From the NCBI GenBank assembly GCA_044352985.1, contig JBILCU010000007.1:1-64000 (forward strand): 64,000 bases of DNA. Reading direction: 5' to 3'. The translations under genes were made by a program, and so were the position numbers. Origin of the DNA: JADJDM01 sp044352985. GTDB lineage: Bacteria; Bacteroidota; Bacteroidia; B-17B0; Aurantibacillaceae. Position 1 is the stretch's first letter. Every line of letters starts with the position of its first letter. This document shows positions 16,613-26,071 of this stretch, piece by piece. Below the pieces are notes generated by a model that did not search any database, was not told the DNA's origin, and saw nothing but the letters and a program-made list of their open reading frames with translations.

Positions 16613-16650
16613 AAAGTAACTTTTATGTACAAACCTAACTACTGTTTTAT

Positions 16651-17364
16651 ATGAAGTTACTTTTCTTTTTTATCGCATGTTTTAATTGTTATTGTTTAGT
16701 TGCACAAAATAGTCAAGTTCATGACTTGATAGCTTCTGCAATGAAAAAAGACTCTTTAGGAAATTACTCTGAAGCATTAATGGATGTTGAAAAAGCAATT
16801 GAGCTTTCCAAACACCAAAATGATACTGCCTTACTATTACATGGTAAAATATTGGCTGAAACAAATGATATTAAAAATGCACAAAAAGATGTTAAGGAAG
16901 TAATTAGGCATAACCGCCAGTCTGCAGAGGCTTATTTCTTAAGTGCAGCCTTAAAAGTTAAAACCGAAAATTATGATGGTGCCATTAAAGATTTTTCAAA
17001 ATCAATTCAATTTAATCCTTCAAACTGTAAAGCATACTATAACCGAGGTTTATCTCGTGTTTATATGAACGAAATTAAACTTGCTATCGCTGATTTTTCA
17101 AAATCTATTGAAATTAATCCTAATTACGCAATGGCATATTTTAACAGAGGTTACTGGAAAGATAATATTGGGCAGACAGATGATGCCCTCTCAGATTTAT
17201 TAAAGGCAAAGGAATTAGATGCGTCAAATAAAGATGTTTTTCTAGAGTTGGCAGTTGTTTATGCCAAGCTAAATAAATTAAATGAGGCATGTAATGAATT
17301 ATTAAAAGCCTTTTCACTAGGCCATCCTATGTCTGAAGATCTTAAAGCTCAATTTTGCAAATGA
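16651..17364 (+). CDS. Secreted or periplasmic TPR-repeat protein
   Basis: A 237-residue protein with a signal peptide (ending near CLVAQ) followed by tetratricopeptide repeats over most of its length (about 30-220). YFLSAALKVKTENYDGAIKDFSKSI-type helices recur at 34-residue spacing, three of them nearly canonical (AYFLSAAL, AYYNRGLS, AYFNRGYW). TPR arrays bind other proteins; no enzymatic domain is present. Its last four bases overlap the start of the small T9SS cargo gene (ATGA), so the two are translationally coupled. The partner is therefore a candidate interactor, but that is inference. It has its own promoter. Confidence 0.8.
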   Translation: MKLLFFFIACFNCYCLVAQNSQVHDLIASAMKKDSLGNYSEALMDVEKAIELSKHQNDTALLLHGKILAETNDIKNAQKDVKEVIRHNRQSAEAYFLSAALKVKTENYDGAIKDFSKSIQFNPSNCKAYYNRGLSRVYMNEIKLAIADFSKSIEINPNYAMAYFNRGYWKDNIGQTDDALSDLLKAKELDASNKDVFLELAVVYAKLNKLNEACNELLKAFSLGHPMSEDLKAQFCK

Positions 17365-17909
17365 AACAGCTGCTTTTTAAGTTGTTATTGGTTTGTCAAC
17401 TACATGTGTTTTCGCAAAGTAGTGGTTTAACAATTAATGTAGTTACAACTCCAAATAAATGTATAAAAGGAACTGCAAAAATTACAGTAAGTGGCGGCGT
17501 AAGTCCTTATTATTACAATTGGTCTAATGGTTTTCATGGTTTTTTGCAGGAAGAAATGGATCCGGGTGATTATAATCTAAGTATTGTGCAGGCGAATGGA
17601 AAAGATACAGTTATAACTGTAACCATAAAAGATGAAAAATGCCAGATAGGTTTTGATAATTCATTTTCACCCAACGGTGACGGAATAAGAGATACCTGGT
17701 CAATTACTAATTGGAACTATTTTCCCGACTTCAGTTTATTCATATACAATCGTTGGGGGCAGCTTGTGCATAAACAAGAAAAAGAGTTTTATGCCTGGGA
17801 TGGAAAAAACTTAGGCATTGATTTGCCAGTTGGAGCATATTATTTTGTGTTCTATTATTCATCTAACAAACATGACGTAGAAAAAGGAAGTATAGTTATC
17901 ATGCGTTAA
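17361..17909 (+). CDS. Very small T9SS-secreted protein (one repeat plus CHU_C domain)
   Basis: A 182-residue protein. It has a signal peptide ending near HVFSQ, one SprB-like repeat of about 60 residues (the KCIKGTAKITVSGGVSPYYYNWSNG region), then a complete gliding-motility C-terminal (CHU_C, type B) domain with FSPNGDGIRDTW, FIYNRWGQLVH and LPVGAYYFVFYY. Most proteins with this domain are hundreds to thousands of residues long, so this is close to the minimum cargo. I chose the ATG at 17361, which overlaps the upstream stop as ATGA; a TTG two codons earlier is less likely. Probably cell-surface displayed. Confidence 0.82.
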   Translation: MKQLLFKLLLVCQLHVFSQSSGLTINVVTTPNKCIKGTAKITVSGGVSPYYYNWSNGFHGFLQEEMDPGDYNLSIVQANGKDTVITVTIKDEKCQIGFDNSFSPNGDGIRDTWSITNWNYFPDFSLFIYNRWGQLVHKQEKEFYAWDGKNLGIDLPVGAYYFVFYYSSNKHDVEKGSIVIMR

Positions 17910-18001
17910 ATTACCTTTTGGGTTTTTCCACATTCGATTATTGATATTATTTATTTTCAATGTATTAAAGGTCTTTTTTATAAAAGTATTTTTAGTGCGA
18001 A

Positions 18002-20677
18002 ATGCGTAGGTTATTTTTAATTTCATTTTTAATATTAATTGCCGGACTAACAGTTCTGGGTTATCTATTTTTGAAAAAATCAAAAAAGCCCGAATTATTG
18101 GTGATGGATGTTATTCCAGCGGATATTGAGCTAATTATCGAATGCGATAACATTAATCAATTAACTCAAAAGCTTACTAAAAATAATCTTGTTTGTAATG
18201 AGTTGCTAAAGAATCAAATCATTCAATCATTTGTAAATGACCTTTCTTTATTAGATACCATAGCTTCAAATAGCGACTGTCAAGAATATTTAAGTGAAAA
18301 TCACGTTTATTTAGCATATGATACTTCTGCGCTTGGCTCGAACTGCCTTTTGGCATTTAATTTAAAAAGTATTAAGCATTCTGAAACTATTAAGAAGTTC
18401 TTACAGAAAAAAATTACTTCATTTAACTTTTTTAAATCTGGGAAAATCAATCAGGAATTGATTAGTGTTAAGTTTGCGCAAAACAAATCAAATGCGTACA
18501 TCTATAATAAAGCAGGCTTATTCGTTCTTTCAAACTCATTAAGCTATTTAGAACAAATTATTTCTAATCAGAAAAAAAATACATTAAACTCAGTTGCACT
18601 TTTTAATTCGTTGCAAGAAAGTGAAAGTGCAAATGCCGATTTTAGATTGTTTATCAAGAATTCTTTTTACCCTCAACTTTTTTCTTCAACTACAATTAAG
18701 AATAACTTCCCCACTACTCTAAAAACTTGGACAAGCATTGATGTTTCATTAAATAGCAACGAACTTAAGTGGAATGGTTTTGCTGAACATGAAGGTTCTT
18801 ATTTTCTGAATGCATTATTAACACAACAACCTGTTCAATCGTCCCTATTAAATTATTGTTCGGCTAATTGTTCTTACTTTTATTTTTTAGGAACAAGTGA
18901 TTATGCTAAATTTATTCAATCAATTTTTTCAGCTAATCGAAATCCTGAGATAAAAACTTATTTAAGCGAATTAAGTAAGTTTACTGATGCTGATTTAGTT
19001 ACAGAATGGAATAAACTAACAAACGGCGAATTGCTTGTGGTTGGCAACAATAGCCTTTCTACTGCCTCAAAAATTGCAATTGCAGGCCTTGAAAACAAAA
19101 ACAAAGCACATGAGTTTATTAAGCAATTTAGTGACAGTACTTCTTTTCTAAATGATAGTTTTACCGACTCATTGTATCGTTTAGTTCATCCTCAGGTATT
19201 TAATGTTTTATGTTCAGGTGTTTTTGATGTGAATGCTGGATTTGTTTATGTTCATGAAAACAATTTAATTTTTGCCGAGTCGTCAACTGCAATTACAAAC
19301 TATTTAAATAGTTTAAAAAGTTATGGAAATATTAATTCCAATGCATCATTTACTAGCGCACAAAAAATGGGATTAAGTAAAGATTGTAATTTTTATTTCT
19401 ATCAAAACTTTACAAGTAATTCGAGCGAATTTTTAGCAATTCTCCATCCGCAAATAGCTAACCAATTTCCCGAAATTAATAACGCATCATTATCAGGATT
19501 AGGTTTACAGCTTTCTACTTTGAAAAATAAAGTGTTTATTCAGGGTATTTTAAATGTTTCTGCACTTAAAAAAGAAGAGCCGCTCGCGCAAGCAACAACT
19601 TCAATATGGCAACTTAATTTAGATACACTAAGTTCAGTTACTCCAGAAGTGGTGATCAATCATAAAACTAAGGAAAAAGAAATAATTTTAAGTGATGAAA
19701 AAGGCAATGTATATCTTGTAGATGCTAATGGTAATCAACTTTGGAAAGTAAATGTAAATGGTAAAGTACTTAGTGAAATATATCAGGTTGATTTTTATAA
19801 AAACGATAAGTTGCAGTATTTGTTTAATACAGAAAACGAACTTCACTTAGTTGATAGAAAAGGGGAGTACCTTGATGGATTTCCTGCAAAGCTCGACGCT
19901 CCTTCAACAAATGCGCTATCTGTATTTGATTATGAAAATGATAAAAATTACCGCATATTGATTGCCTGCACAGATAATAAAATTTATAACTACAACATTG
20001 AAGGGAAAAAACAAGCCGGTTTTGATCCAGTAAAACTAGATGCAGGATTAACTAAGCCAATTCAATTTGTGAGAATAGATGGTAAGGATTTTATTATTGC
20101 AATAGATAAAAACGGAAAGATAAATTGCTTGGATAGAAAAGGTAAAACACGTATTCCTTTTACAAAATCTATGCAGGCTGCATTCCAGGAATACGTTATT
20201 CAAGACAATACCACGCCAGAAGCTTCTTTTTTTACTTATTATGACGCGAAAAATAATTCGGTTAACCAATTATTATGGAACGATAAACTAGTTTCAAAAC
20301 AAGTAAATCCTTCTACAATTACAAAGCAAATCGAATTTGCGAAAATTAATGACGATAATAAAAAAGATGTAGTGTTGTTAACTACAAATGGTTTTGATGT
20401 GTATGATGAAAATGGTAATTATATTTCCGGTTATCAGAATAAAACAAAAGATCAAATTGCTATTAAAACGTTTTCATTTAAAAACGAAATTTATTTCATC
20501 TTGTATTTATCCAATAACACAGTAAAAATAATTGATGCCAATATGAAAGAGTTGCCTGTTCCTACTATGTATTTCAGTAAAATACCTGAAGTAAAAACTT
20601 TACTGTCGGATGATAAATTAAATGTTATTGGTATATTTAAAAACCAATTAATGTGTTACGAATTACAATTAAACTAA
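18002..20677 (+). CDS. Membrane-anchored protein with C-terminal propeller-like repeats, unknown function
   Basis: An 891-residue protein with one N-terminal transmembrane helix (about 4-24) ending in a KKSKK stop-transfer, so the bulk faces the periplasm. The first ~530 residues have no family I recognise; they are rich in Ser, Asn and Leu. The last ~330 residues contain repeated blades such as NVYLVDANGNQLWKVNVNG, ELHLVDRKGEYLDGFPA, KIYNYNIEGKKQAGF and KINCLDRKGKTRI, typical of a PQQ/quinoprotein-like beta-propeller. No heme, PQQ or metal residues stand out. It ends 6 bp before the PLP-enzyme gene, so cotranscription is likely. ATG start. Confidence 0.65.
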   Translation: MRRLFLISFLILIAGLTVLGYLFLKKSKKPELLVMDVIPADIELIIECDNINQLTQKLTKNNLVCNELLKNQIIQSFVNDLSLLDTIASNSDCQEYLSENHVYLAYDTSALGSNCLLAFNLKSIKHSETIKKFLQKKITSFNFFKSGKINQELISVKFAQNKSNAYIYNKAGLFVLSNSLSYLEQIISNQKKNTLNSVALFNSLQESESANADFRLFIKNSFYPQLFSSTTIKNNFPTTLKTWTSIDVSLNSNELKWNGFAEHEGSYFLNALLTQQPVQSSLLNYCSANCSYFYFLGTSDYAKFIQSIFSANRNPEIKTYLSELSKFTDADLVTEWNKLTNGELLVVGNNSLSTASKIAIAGLENKNKAHEFIKQFSDSTSFLNDSFTDSLYRLVHPQVFNVLCSGVFDVNAGFVYVHENNLIFAESSTAITNYLNSLKSYGNINSNASFTSAQKMGLSKDCNFYFYQNFTSNSSEFLAILHPQIANQFPEINNASLSGLGLQLSTLKNKVFIQGILNVSALKKEEPLAQATTSIWQLNLDTLSSVTPEVVINHKTKEKEIILSDEKGNVYLVDANGNQLWKVNVNGKVLSEIYQVDFYKNDKLQYLFNTENELHLVDRKGEYLDGFPAKLDAPSTNALSVFDYENDKNYRILIACTDNKIYNYNIEGKKQAGFDPVKLDAGLTKPIQFVRIDGKDFIIAIDKNGKINCLDRKGKTRIPFTKSMQAAFQEYVIQDNTTPEASFFTYYDAKNNSVNQLLWNDKLVSKQVNPSTITKQIEFAKINDDNKKDVVLLTTNGFDVYDENGNYISGYQNKTKDQIAIKTFSFKNEIYFILYLSNNTVKIIDANMKELPVPTMYFSKIPEVKTLLSDDKLNVIGIFKNQLMCYELQLN

Positions 20678-20683
20678 ATAAAC

Positions 20684-21982
20684 ATGAAGGGTAGATTTAA
20701 CTGGTGGAAAGAATGGATAGCAAAAAAACATTTATACACAAAATGCACCGATAAGTTTTTAGATGCAGACAAATTCAATTCCATTTGTGCCGGAACAGGA
20801 TTGCCGAATATTCATCAAAAGTCAACTTTTAAATTTAAAGATGTTGCTGATGGTGCAGCACGTTTTGTAGGAAAATCACCAACAGGTGAAAAACCTTATG
20901 CGCGTATATATACACGTTTAGGAAATCCAAATACCGAATACTTAGAGAAAGTTTTATTTCAGTTGGAATGCCAGCATATTATTGATAACGCGCTTCAACA
21001 TGATGAAAAAACACCAACTATTGCTTCATTAGTATTTGCTTCCGGTATGGCGGCAATTACAACGGTAATATTAGGTTTTGTAAAACCTGGTGATGCAATT
21101 ATTGTTGGTAACGTTTATGGATGTACCGATTCATTTATGCGTTTTTTACAAAATCGTTTTGGCATTGAAATTCATTTTGTAGATGCAACAGACCCTGAAA
21201 ACATTAAAAAGGTATTTGATGCTCATTCAAATGTATGCGCAGTTTTAATTGAAAGTCCGGATAACCCAACTTTACAGTTGTGTGATATTGAAGCCATTTC
21301 TAAATATACCGAAGAAAATGAAGCATTACTGATTGTAGATAATACATTTTGTTCGCCATATTTACAGCAGCCATTCCGATTAGGTGCTGATATAGTTGTT
21401 CACTCATTAACTAAATATGTAAACGGTCATTCTACTTCGATAGCTGGCGCAGCTCTTGGCCCTTACGAGTATTTTAGTAAAGAAGTTTATCCTGTATATA
21501 AAGATTTAGGCCCAACTCCATCGCCATTTGAAAGTTGGTTAAATAGCTTAACCATTCAGGAAATGGGGGTTCGGATGGAACATCAATGCAAAACAGCATT
21601 ACGTATTGCTGAATTTCTAGAGAGTCATCCGAAAATCAGTAAAGTATGGTATCCTGGATTAAAAAGCCATGCCCAGCATGATTTATGCAAAAAACAAATG
21701 CGTAATGGTGGCGCTGTAATTTCTTTTGAAGTAAAAGGTGGCTATGAAGCAGGAGTTAAGTTGATGAATTATTTTGCGCGACCTGATACACCAATGGAAT
21801 TGGCTGTTAGTTTGGGCTCTGTAATTAGTTATATCGAACATCCTGCAAGTATGACTCATTCAGTTGTGCCGGAAGAAGACAGAAACTTAAGAGGAATTAC
21901 TAACTCTTTAGTTCGACTTTCAATAGGAGTAGAAGGATATTCAATTCTTGCCAATGCATTAGATCAGGGGTTAAATCTTTGA
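20684..21982 (+). CDS. Cys/Met metabolism PLP-dependent enzyme (cystathionine gamma-synthase/lyase type)
   Basis: A 432-residue fold-type I PLP enzyme of the trans-sulfuration family. Visible are the RIYTRLGNPNT phosphate-binding segment (74-84), SGMAAITTVI (120-129), VDNTFCSPYLQQP (218-230) and the Schiff-base lysine K244 in SLTKYVNGHS. The C-terminal SYIEHPASMTHS with a substrate-binding Arg region is also present. It should act on cystathionine, homoserine esters or methionine; sequence alone does not choose between synthase, lyase and methionine gamma-lyase. A 45-residue N-terminal extension precedes the usual start of the fold. It is followed by the palindrome-rich gap. Confidence 0.88.
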   Translation: MKGRFNWWKEWIAKKHLYTKCTDKFLDADKFNSICAGTGLPNIHQKSTFKFKDVADGAARFVGKSPTGEKPYARIYTRLGNPNTEYLEKVLFQLECQHIIDNALQHDEKTPTIASLVFASGMAAITTVILGFVKPGDAIIVGNVYGCTDSFMRFLQNRFGIEIHFVDATDPENIKKVFDAHSNVCAVLIESPDNPTLQLCDIEAISKYTEENEALLIVDNTFCSPYLQQPFRLGADIVVHSLTKYVNGHSTSIAGAALGPYEYFSKEVYPVYKDLGPTPSPFESWLNSLTIQEMGVRMEHQCKTALRIAEFLESHPKISKVWYPGLKSHAQHDLCKKQMRNGGAVISFEVKGGYEAGVKLMNYFARPDTPMELAVSLGSVISYIEHPASMTHSVVPEEDRNLRGITNSLVRLSIGVEGYSILANALDQGLNL

Positions 21983-22050
21983 ATTAAGAACTAAAAACAA
22001 ATTACTTTTGAATTTAGAATTCGGATGTAGGATTGTTTTTAGATAGTTAT

Positions 22051-22510
22051 GCTGACGAAGGAAGCATCTGTTTGTAGATCCTTCACTAAGTTCAGGATGA
22101 CAAATAGATTTTATAATTCGGATTTAGAAAGAACATATTCAAGATAGTTAATTGGTGGTTGAGGTTCTCGAAACCACTGATTAAAAGCACCCTTCGAGAA
22201 CCTCAGGGTACGATTATCTGATAATTTTGATTCAAAAAAATCTAAATTCTAAAATCAGAAATTTTAAAAATGTCAGGTCGAGCGAAGTCGAGACCTGCAT
22301 CTGTCGAATTCTCGACTTCGCTCGAAGTGACAGAAGGTTATTGTGTAAGCTTCCCCATAATTCGGCCATTTAAAAATAGAATAAAACTCGAGCGAAGTCT
22401 AGACCTGCATCTGTCAACTTCTTGACTTCCCTTGAAGTGACAATTAATTGTAGGTTGAGTTTCTAGAAACTATCAATTAACCGTACCCTTCGAGTACCTC
22501 AGAGTACGGA
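22051..22510. repeat. Cluster of REP-like palindromic elements
   Basis: The 551-bp gap at 21983-22533 has no gene but at least five palindromic units. Unit A (22051-22101) pairs GGAAGCATC and GATCCTTC arms. Unit B (22153-22213) has GAGGTTCTCGAAACC and CCTTCGAGAACCTC arms. Unit C (22270-22332) is TGTCAGGTCGAGCGAAGTCG against its inverted copy ending GTGACA. Units D (22387-22442) and E (22451-22510) are decayed copies of C and B, sharing ACCTGCATCTGTC and GTACCCTTCGAG. Such units are common in intergenic DNA of Bacteroidota and may act as mRNA 3' ends here, since genes converge on the region. Confidence 0.75.
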
Positions 22511-22533
22511 TTTAATTCATTAAAATATTAAAT

Positions 22534-25500
22534 TTATTCTCTGCTCAAAATAAATTTTTCTGTTACAACATTCTTGTTTTGAGAAAATCGAATGAAATAA
22601 ATACCGTTGCTTACATTCAATTCTTTAAAATTTATTTGCAATGAATTCGCGCCAATTGAAGGTTGAAATTGTTGATGCCAGATTTGTTTGCCTAATAAAT
22701 CAGTAACGGTTATAGCGGAAATTGAATTTGAATTGTTAATCCAAGTTAAAGTAAGTTGATCTTTAACCGGATTTGGCGCAACCATAAATTCCATTTTTAT
22801 GTTGTTTCCTTTAACACCAATTGTTTGAGGCAAATACAAAATTCCATCACTTACAATGCTATCACTAATTAACCCTGCATTGTTGACGGATTTAATAGAG
22901 AAAAAATAGCGTGTTCCTGTAATTAGAGATAAAGCGTTTTGTTGAACAGAAAGCTGATTGGCATTTGTTGTCCAATTAACTACATCAGTATTTCCCGGAC
23001 TAGTTCCAATTGCATATAAATAATAATTAATACCGGAATTTGTGTCTTGTGCAAAAGAGTAGTTACATTGTAATAAATTTCCATTTATTGTAGTGTCTTC
23101 ATCCAACGCAACACCATCATTTACATAAGTTGGTAAATGTGGAGCAGTCCAATCTATATCAAAATACTGATTACTTAAAGCGGAAATATTTTCTGCATTA
23201 TCCTGTACAATACTTGTTATTTTTGCCGCTGCCTGTTGTGGTGAAGTGTTTTCGTGTCTTACGTCATTGTTAGTTGATGATCCAACTGAAATGTTTGCTG
23301 TTTGTGCTCTTGAACGATAAACTTGCAGAAAGTCTACATCCATTGCAGCATTGCCTGTTCTAAATGAAATAAATGAACCGCTTGTGTATGGATTAGGATC
23401 TGTAAATGTGCCAACAAGCACATTGTTTTGATACATCCAGATTTTACCAGTTATTCGATCATAAATTACTTTGTAATCGTATTGCACTCCCGCATTTATT
23501 TGAATAGGAAATGATGCAATTGGAGATCCGAAATTATCATTAATAACTTTATAAAATTGTAAAGTAGCGTTATCTACTCTTAACCATACAAAATAACCAT
23601 CGAATCGATTCAGCGAATCTGGTCGACTACAAGCAAAATGAAAACCGGCTCTTCGATTGGTTCCTGAACCGTAAATTTTTGCACTGAAATGATATAATGT
23701 GCGGTTGGATAGATTTTGATTAAGTGATGCGTAAATATTAGTGTTGTTTAATGATTCATCACTTTGTTTTAGTTGCTGATTAGTAATTGACCAGTTACCT
23801 GTTTTTTGTATCCATTCTGGATGAATGGCATTTGTAAATTCATCAGTAAAAAAACCGTTTGATGAATTTGATCTCCATTCATTTCCATTAAAGTCACTTA
23901 CTCCGTAATAGGATTTCTGAATGCCTGAACCGCCACTATTGTCAGTATCAATAAAATTTACAGGGAAATTTTGTGTTATCCAGTTTGTTGCAGGTGATAT
24001 TTGTGTTTGTGGTGGAGTCAAATCATTCACGCATTGATAAATTGCTTTGTATCCCGATCGGGTTGTTAGATTATCTGATTTAAAACGAATTGTTAATGCC
24101 CCAAATGAAGAGGTAAATGTGCCCGGATTAACTGATCCTGTATAAGCGCCAAGCAAAGGTGATGCAATGGTATTGCCATCATAAATCCATAAGGAATCAT
24201 AATTCGTTTCTAGATCGAATTGCGTAAATTGTAAGGAAACATTATTTGCTCCATCCGGATCAATTGTAAATTGATAGCGTTCTTTGTCATAATAATTTCT
24301 ATTTGGCCCCCCCATATCGAAAATAGTATCATTACAAGGAACAATCGCACAAGTAGAAAATTTATCCTTAATAGCATCCCAATAATCTGTGTATCCGTCA
24401 TCATAACCCAATGCCCAGATACCAATTCCGGCAAGCTCTCGTTGGTTAACAACTTCAAATCTTTTTTTCAAACTATATACATCATCAATCCAGCACTGAC
24501 GCCAGTTACCTGCATTTTGTAAAACATAACAAGGTGTATAGGAAAGTGAATCCCATTTTTTTAAACCGTTAATATATGTTGCAGTATTGTTACGCACATA
24601 CGAAAATGTGCGTGAAGACGTAAAATTTCCGGTTGTTGCAGACGGAATTGTATTTGAAGTAGTTTCCCATTCTCTGCCATACCATGGTAGGCCTAAAATT
24701 AATTTTGAATTACTTGCACCTTGTGATGAATAATACGTGATTGATTTGCTTAAAGTATAATTAAAACTGGTTTGAAAATTATATAATGGGCCAACCGGAC
24801 CGGCAGTAGTGCTTCCGCTGTAATAATAATCGTAACCCATAATGGTAAACAAATCAACAATACCATTTAAAACCGGCATATCAAAAACAGCACCCCAATC
24901 TACTGCATACAGGCAAACACTAATTTCGTAATTTGGATTTGCTGCTTTAACCTGTGAAACTAAGTTTTGCATAAATGAAGTAAACGGAACTTTTGATGTT
25001 GATCCCATACCTTCAAAATCGATGTTTACTCCTTTGCTTCCCGGACGAGCATTAAGCAGGTTGATGATATTGGTAATTAATGTTTGCTGTGCTGTTGAAC
25101 TTGCCCAAAATGTTGAATGTCCACCAAACATGGTTACACTGAAATGTGTTTTAACACCATTATTTAAAGCAGCTGTTACAGCTGCGCTTGTTGTCCATGC
25201 AAAAGAAGTATTTGTGTTTTGTCCATTCGCTGGATCTGCAGCGTAATCAAAGTAACAAAAATCGCTAATTAAATTCCATTGGTAATTTTGATAAGCCGTT
25301 CCAACCCAATAGGGATGCCAGCCAAAAACACGTTTAGTTAAATTACACACACTTCGATTGGCTGTATTCGTTATTACAGGATTATTTTTTTTCTCCATAA
25401 TCACATCCCACTCAGCATCAGTTTTAACTCCAAGTTTTCGATAATATAAACTTTGTTCTTGCATGATTGACGAGTGAGGCACTTGCTGTGCATTGATGAA

Positions 25501-25542
25501 TGTTGTAATGAGGAGCAAAATAAGAAGTAGTATTTTTTTCAT
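22534..25542 (-). CDS. Secreted GH18 glycoside hydrolase with CUB, LamG-like and T9SS domains
   Basis: A 1002-residue exported enzyme. It has a signal peptide ending TFINAQ, then a GH18 barrel (about 70-395) starting FGWHPYW. Its strand-4 catalytic motif is GVNIDFEG, with E177 as acid and D175 stabilising; the first Asp of the full DxxDxDxE is not present, as in the spore-germination/YaaH-like branch. A CUB-like domain follows (about 400-505), then a concanavalin/LamG-type domain (about 560-745), an FN3-like stretch and a type A T9SS sorting domain (MVAPNPVKDQLTLTW...GIYFIRF). Likely substrates are chitin or peptidoglycan glycans. The first ATG follows a -7 box. Confidence 0.88.
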   Translation of the reverse strand: MKKILLLILLLITTFINAQQVPHSSIMQEQSLYYRKLGVKTDAEWDVIMEKKNNPVITNTANRSVCNLTKRVFGWHPYWVGTAYQNYQWNLISDFCYFDYAADPANGQNTNTSFAWTTSAAVTAALNNGVKTHFSVTMFGGHSTFWASSTAQQTLITNIINLLNARPGSKGVNIDFEGMGSTSKVPFTSFMQNLVSQVKAANPNYEISVCLYAVDWGAVFDMPVLNGIVDLFTIMGYDYYYSGSTTAGPVGPLYNFQTSFNYTLSKSITYYSSQGASNSKLILGLPWYGREWETTSNTIPSATTGNFTSSRTFSYVRNNTATYINGLKKWDSLSYTPCYVLQNAGNWRQCWIDDVYSLKKRFEVVNQRELAGIGIWALGYDDGYTDYWDAIKDKFSTCAIVPCNDTIFDMGGPNRNYYDKERYQFTIDPDGANNVSLQFTQFDLETNYDSLWIYDGNTIASPLLGAYTGSVNPGTFTSSFGALTIRFKSDNLTTRSGYKAIYQCVNDLTPPQTQISPATNWITQNFPVNFIDTDNSGGSGIQKSYYGVSDFNGNEWRSNSSNGFFTDEFTNAIHPEWIQKTGNWSITNQQLKQSDESLNNTNIYASLNQNLSNRTLYHFSAKIYGSGTNRRAGFHFACSRPDSLNRFDGYFVWLRVDNATLQFYKVINDNFGSPIASFPIQINAGVQYDYKVIYDRITGKIWMYQNNVLVGTFTDPNPYTSGSFISFRTGNAAMDVDFLQVYRSRAQTANISVGSSTNNDVRHENTSPQQAAAKITSIVQDNAENISALSNQYFDIDWTAPHLPTYVNDGVALDEDTTINGNLLQCNYSFAQDTNSGINYYLYAIGTSPGNTDVVNWTTNANQLSVQQNALSLITGTRYFFSIKSVNNAGLISDSIVSDGILYLPQTIGVKGNNIKMEFMVAPNPVKDQLTLTWINNSNSISAITVTDLLGKQIWHQQFQPSIGANSLQINFKELNVSNGIYFIRFSQNKNVVTEKFILSRE

Positions 25543-25570
25543 TGATAAAAATTTTAAGTTGTATAACGAA

Positions 25571-25578
25571 CAAATTTA
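25571..25578 (-). promoter_or_regulatory. -7 promoter box for the GH18 gene
   Basis: The minus strand reads TAAATTTG, exact TAnnTTTG, 28 nt before the ATG of the GH18 gene. It overlaps the last codons of the upstream ArsC-family gene, so the two genes may also be cotranscribed. No -33 TTG is evident. Confidence 0.35.
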
Positions 25579-25947
25579 TTTTCTGTTTTTTCTTTTGATT
25601 AATTCTAGCACTAATTCTGGTGGTCGGGCTACAACAGCTTTAAAACCATCAATTACAATTGGTCGTTCAATTAAAATAGGGTGTTCGCATAAAATTTGAA
25701 CCCATTCATCATCAGTAAAATTTTTATTTTTAAAATTTTCAATAAAAACTTTTTCTTTTACACGGATGATACCTTTTACATTCACATCTAACTTAGAAAG
25801 TACAGTTTTTATATCTTTTGGAGTAGGTGGGTTTTTTAAATAGTCAATAACAATAATTTCATTTCCACTTTTTTGAAGTAATTCAAGTGCACCTCTGCTC
25901 TTACCGCAACGGTTGTTATGATAGATTTCTATTTTTCTTGCTTTCAT
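25576..25947 (-). CDS. arsC: ArsC-family glutaredoxin-dependent reductase
   Basis: A 123-residue thioredoxin-fold protein of the ArsC/Spx group. The catalytic cysteine C14 sits in IYHNNRCGKSRG. The three arginines that bind arsenate in true ArsC appear to be kept (IIRVKEKVF, ERPIVIDG, ARPPE), supporting arsenate reductase with glutaredoxin as electron donor. There is no ars operon nearby (no arsR, efflux pump or methylase), so it may be a housekeeping ArsC/YffB-like reductase. ATG start. It lies between the ftsZ terminator and the GH18 gene on the same strand. Confidence 0.82.
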   Translation of the reverse strand: MKARKIEIYHNNRCGKSRGALELLQKSGNEIIVIDYLKNPPTPKDIKTVLSKLDVNVKGIIRVKEKVFIENFKNKNFTDDEWVQILCEHPILIERPIVIDGFKAVVARPPELVLELIKRKNRK

Positions 25948-26020
25948 ATTATTAATTGGATGAATACATTTTTATAAATTGAAATTTATTAATTTTTGAA
26001 TGAAACTGAAAGTTTTAATC

Positions 26021-26052
26021 AAAAAAAAAGCTACCGTTTAGGTAGCTTTTTT
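26021..26052 (-). terminator. Bidirectional-looking terminator at the end of the division/cell-wall operon
   Basis: AGCTACC (26029-26035) pairs with GGTAGCT (26041-26047) around a short loop. An A run lies on one side and a T run on the other, so it works for either strand. It lies 20 bp beyond the ftsZ stop and closes the 13-gene cluster. Confidence 0.85.
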
Positions 26053-26071
26053 AATTTGCAGAATGTATTAA

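Noticed and set aside
22270..22442. CRISPR-like array
   Set aside because: Repeats are palindromic, of two different types, unequal in spacing and decayed; no cas genes are present.
25576..25947. Arsenic-resistance island
   Set aside because: Only an ArsC-family gene is present; no regulator, pump or methylase lies nearby.
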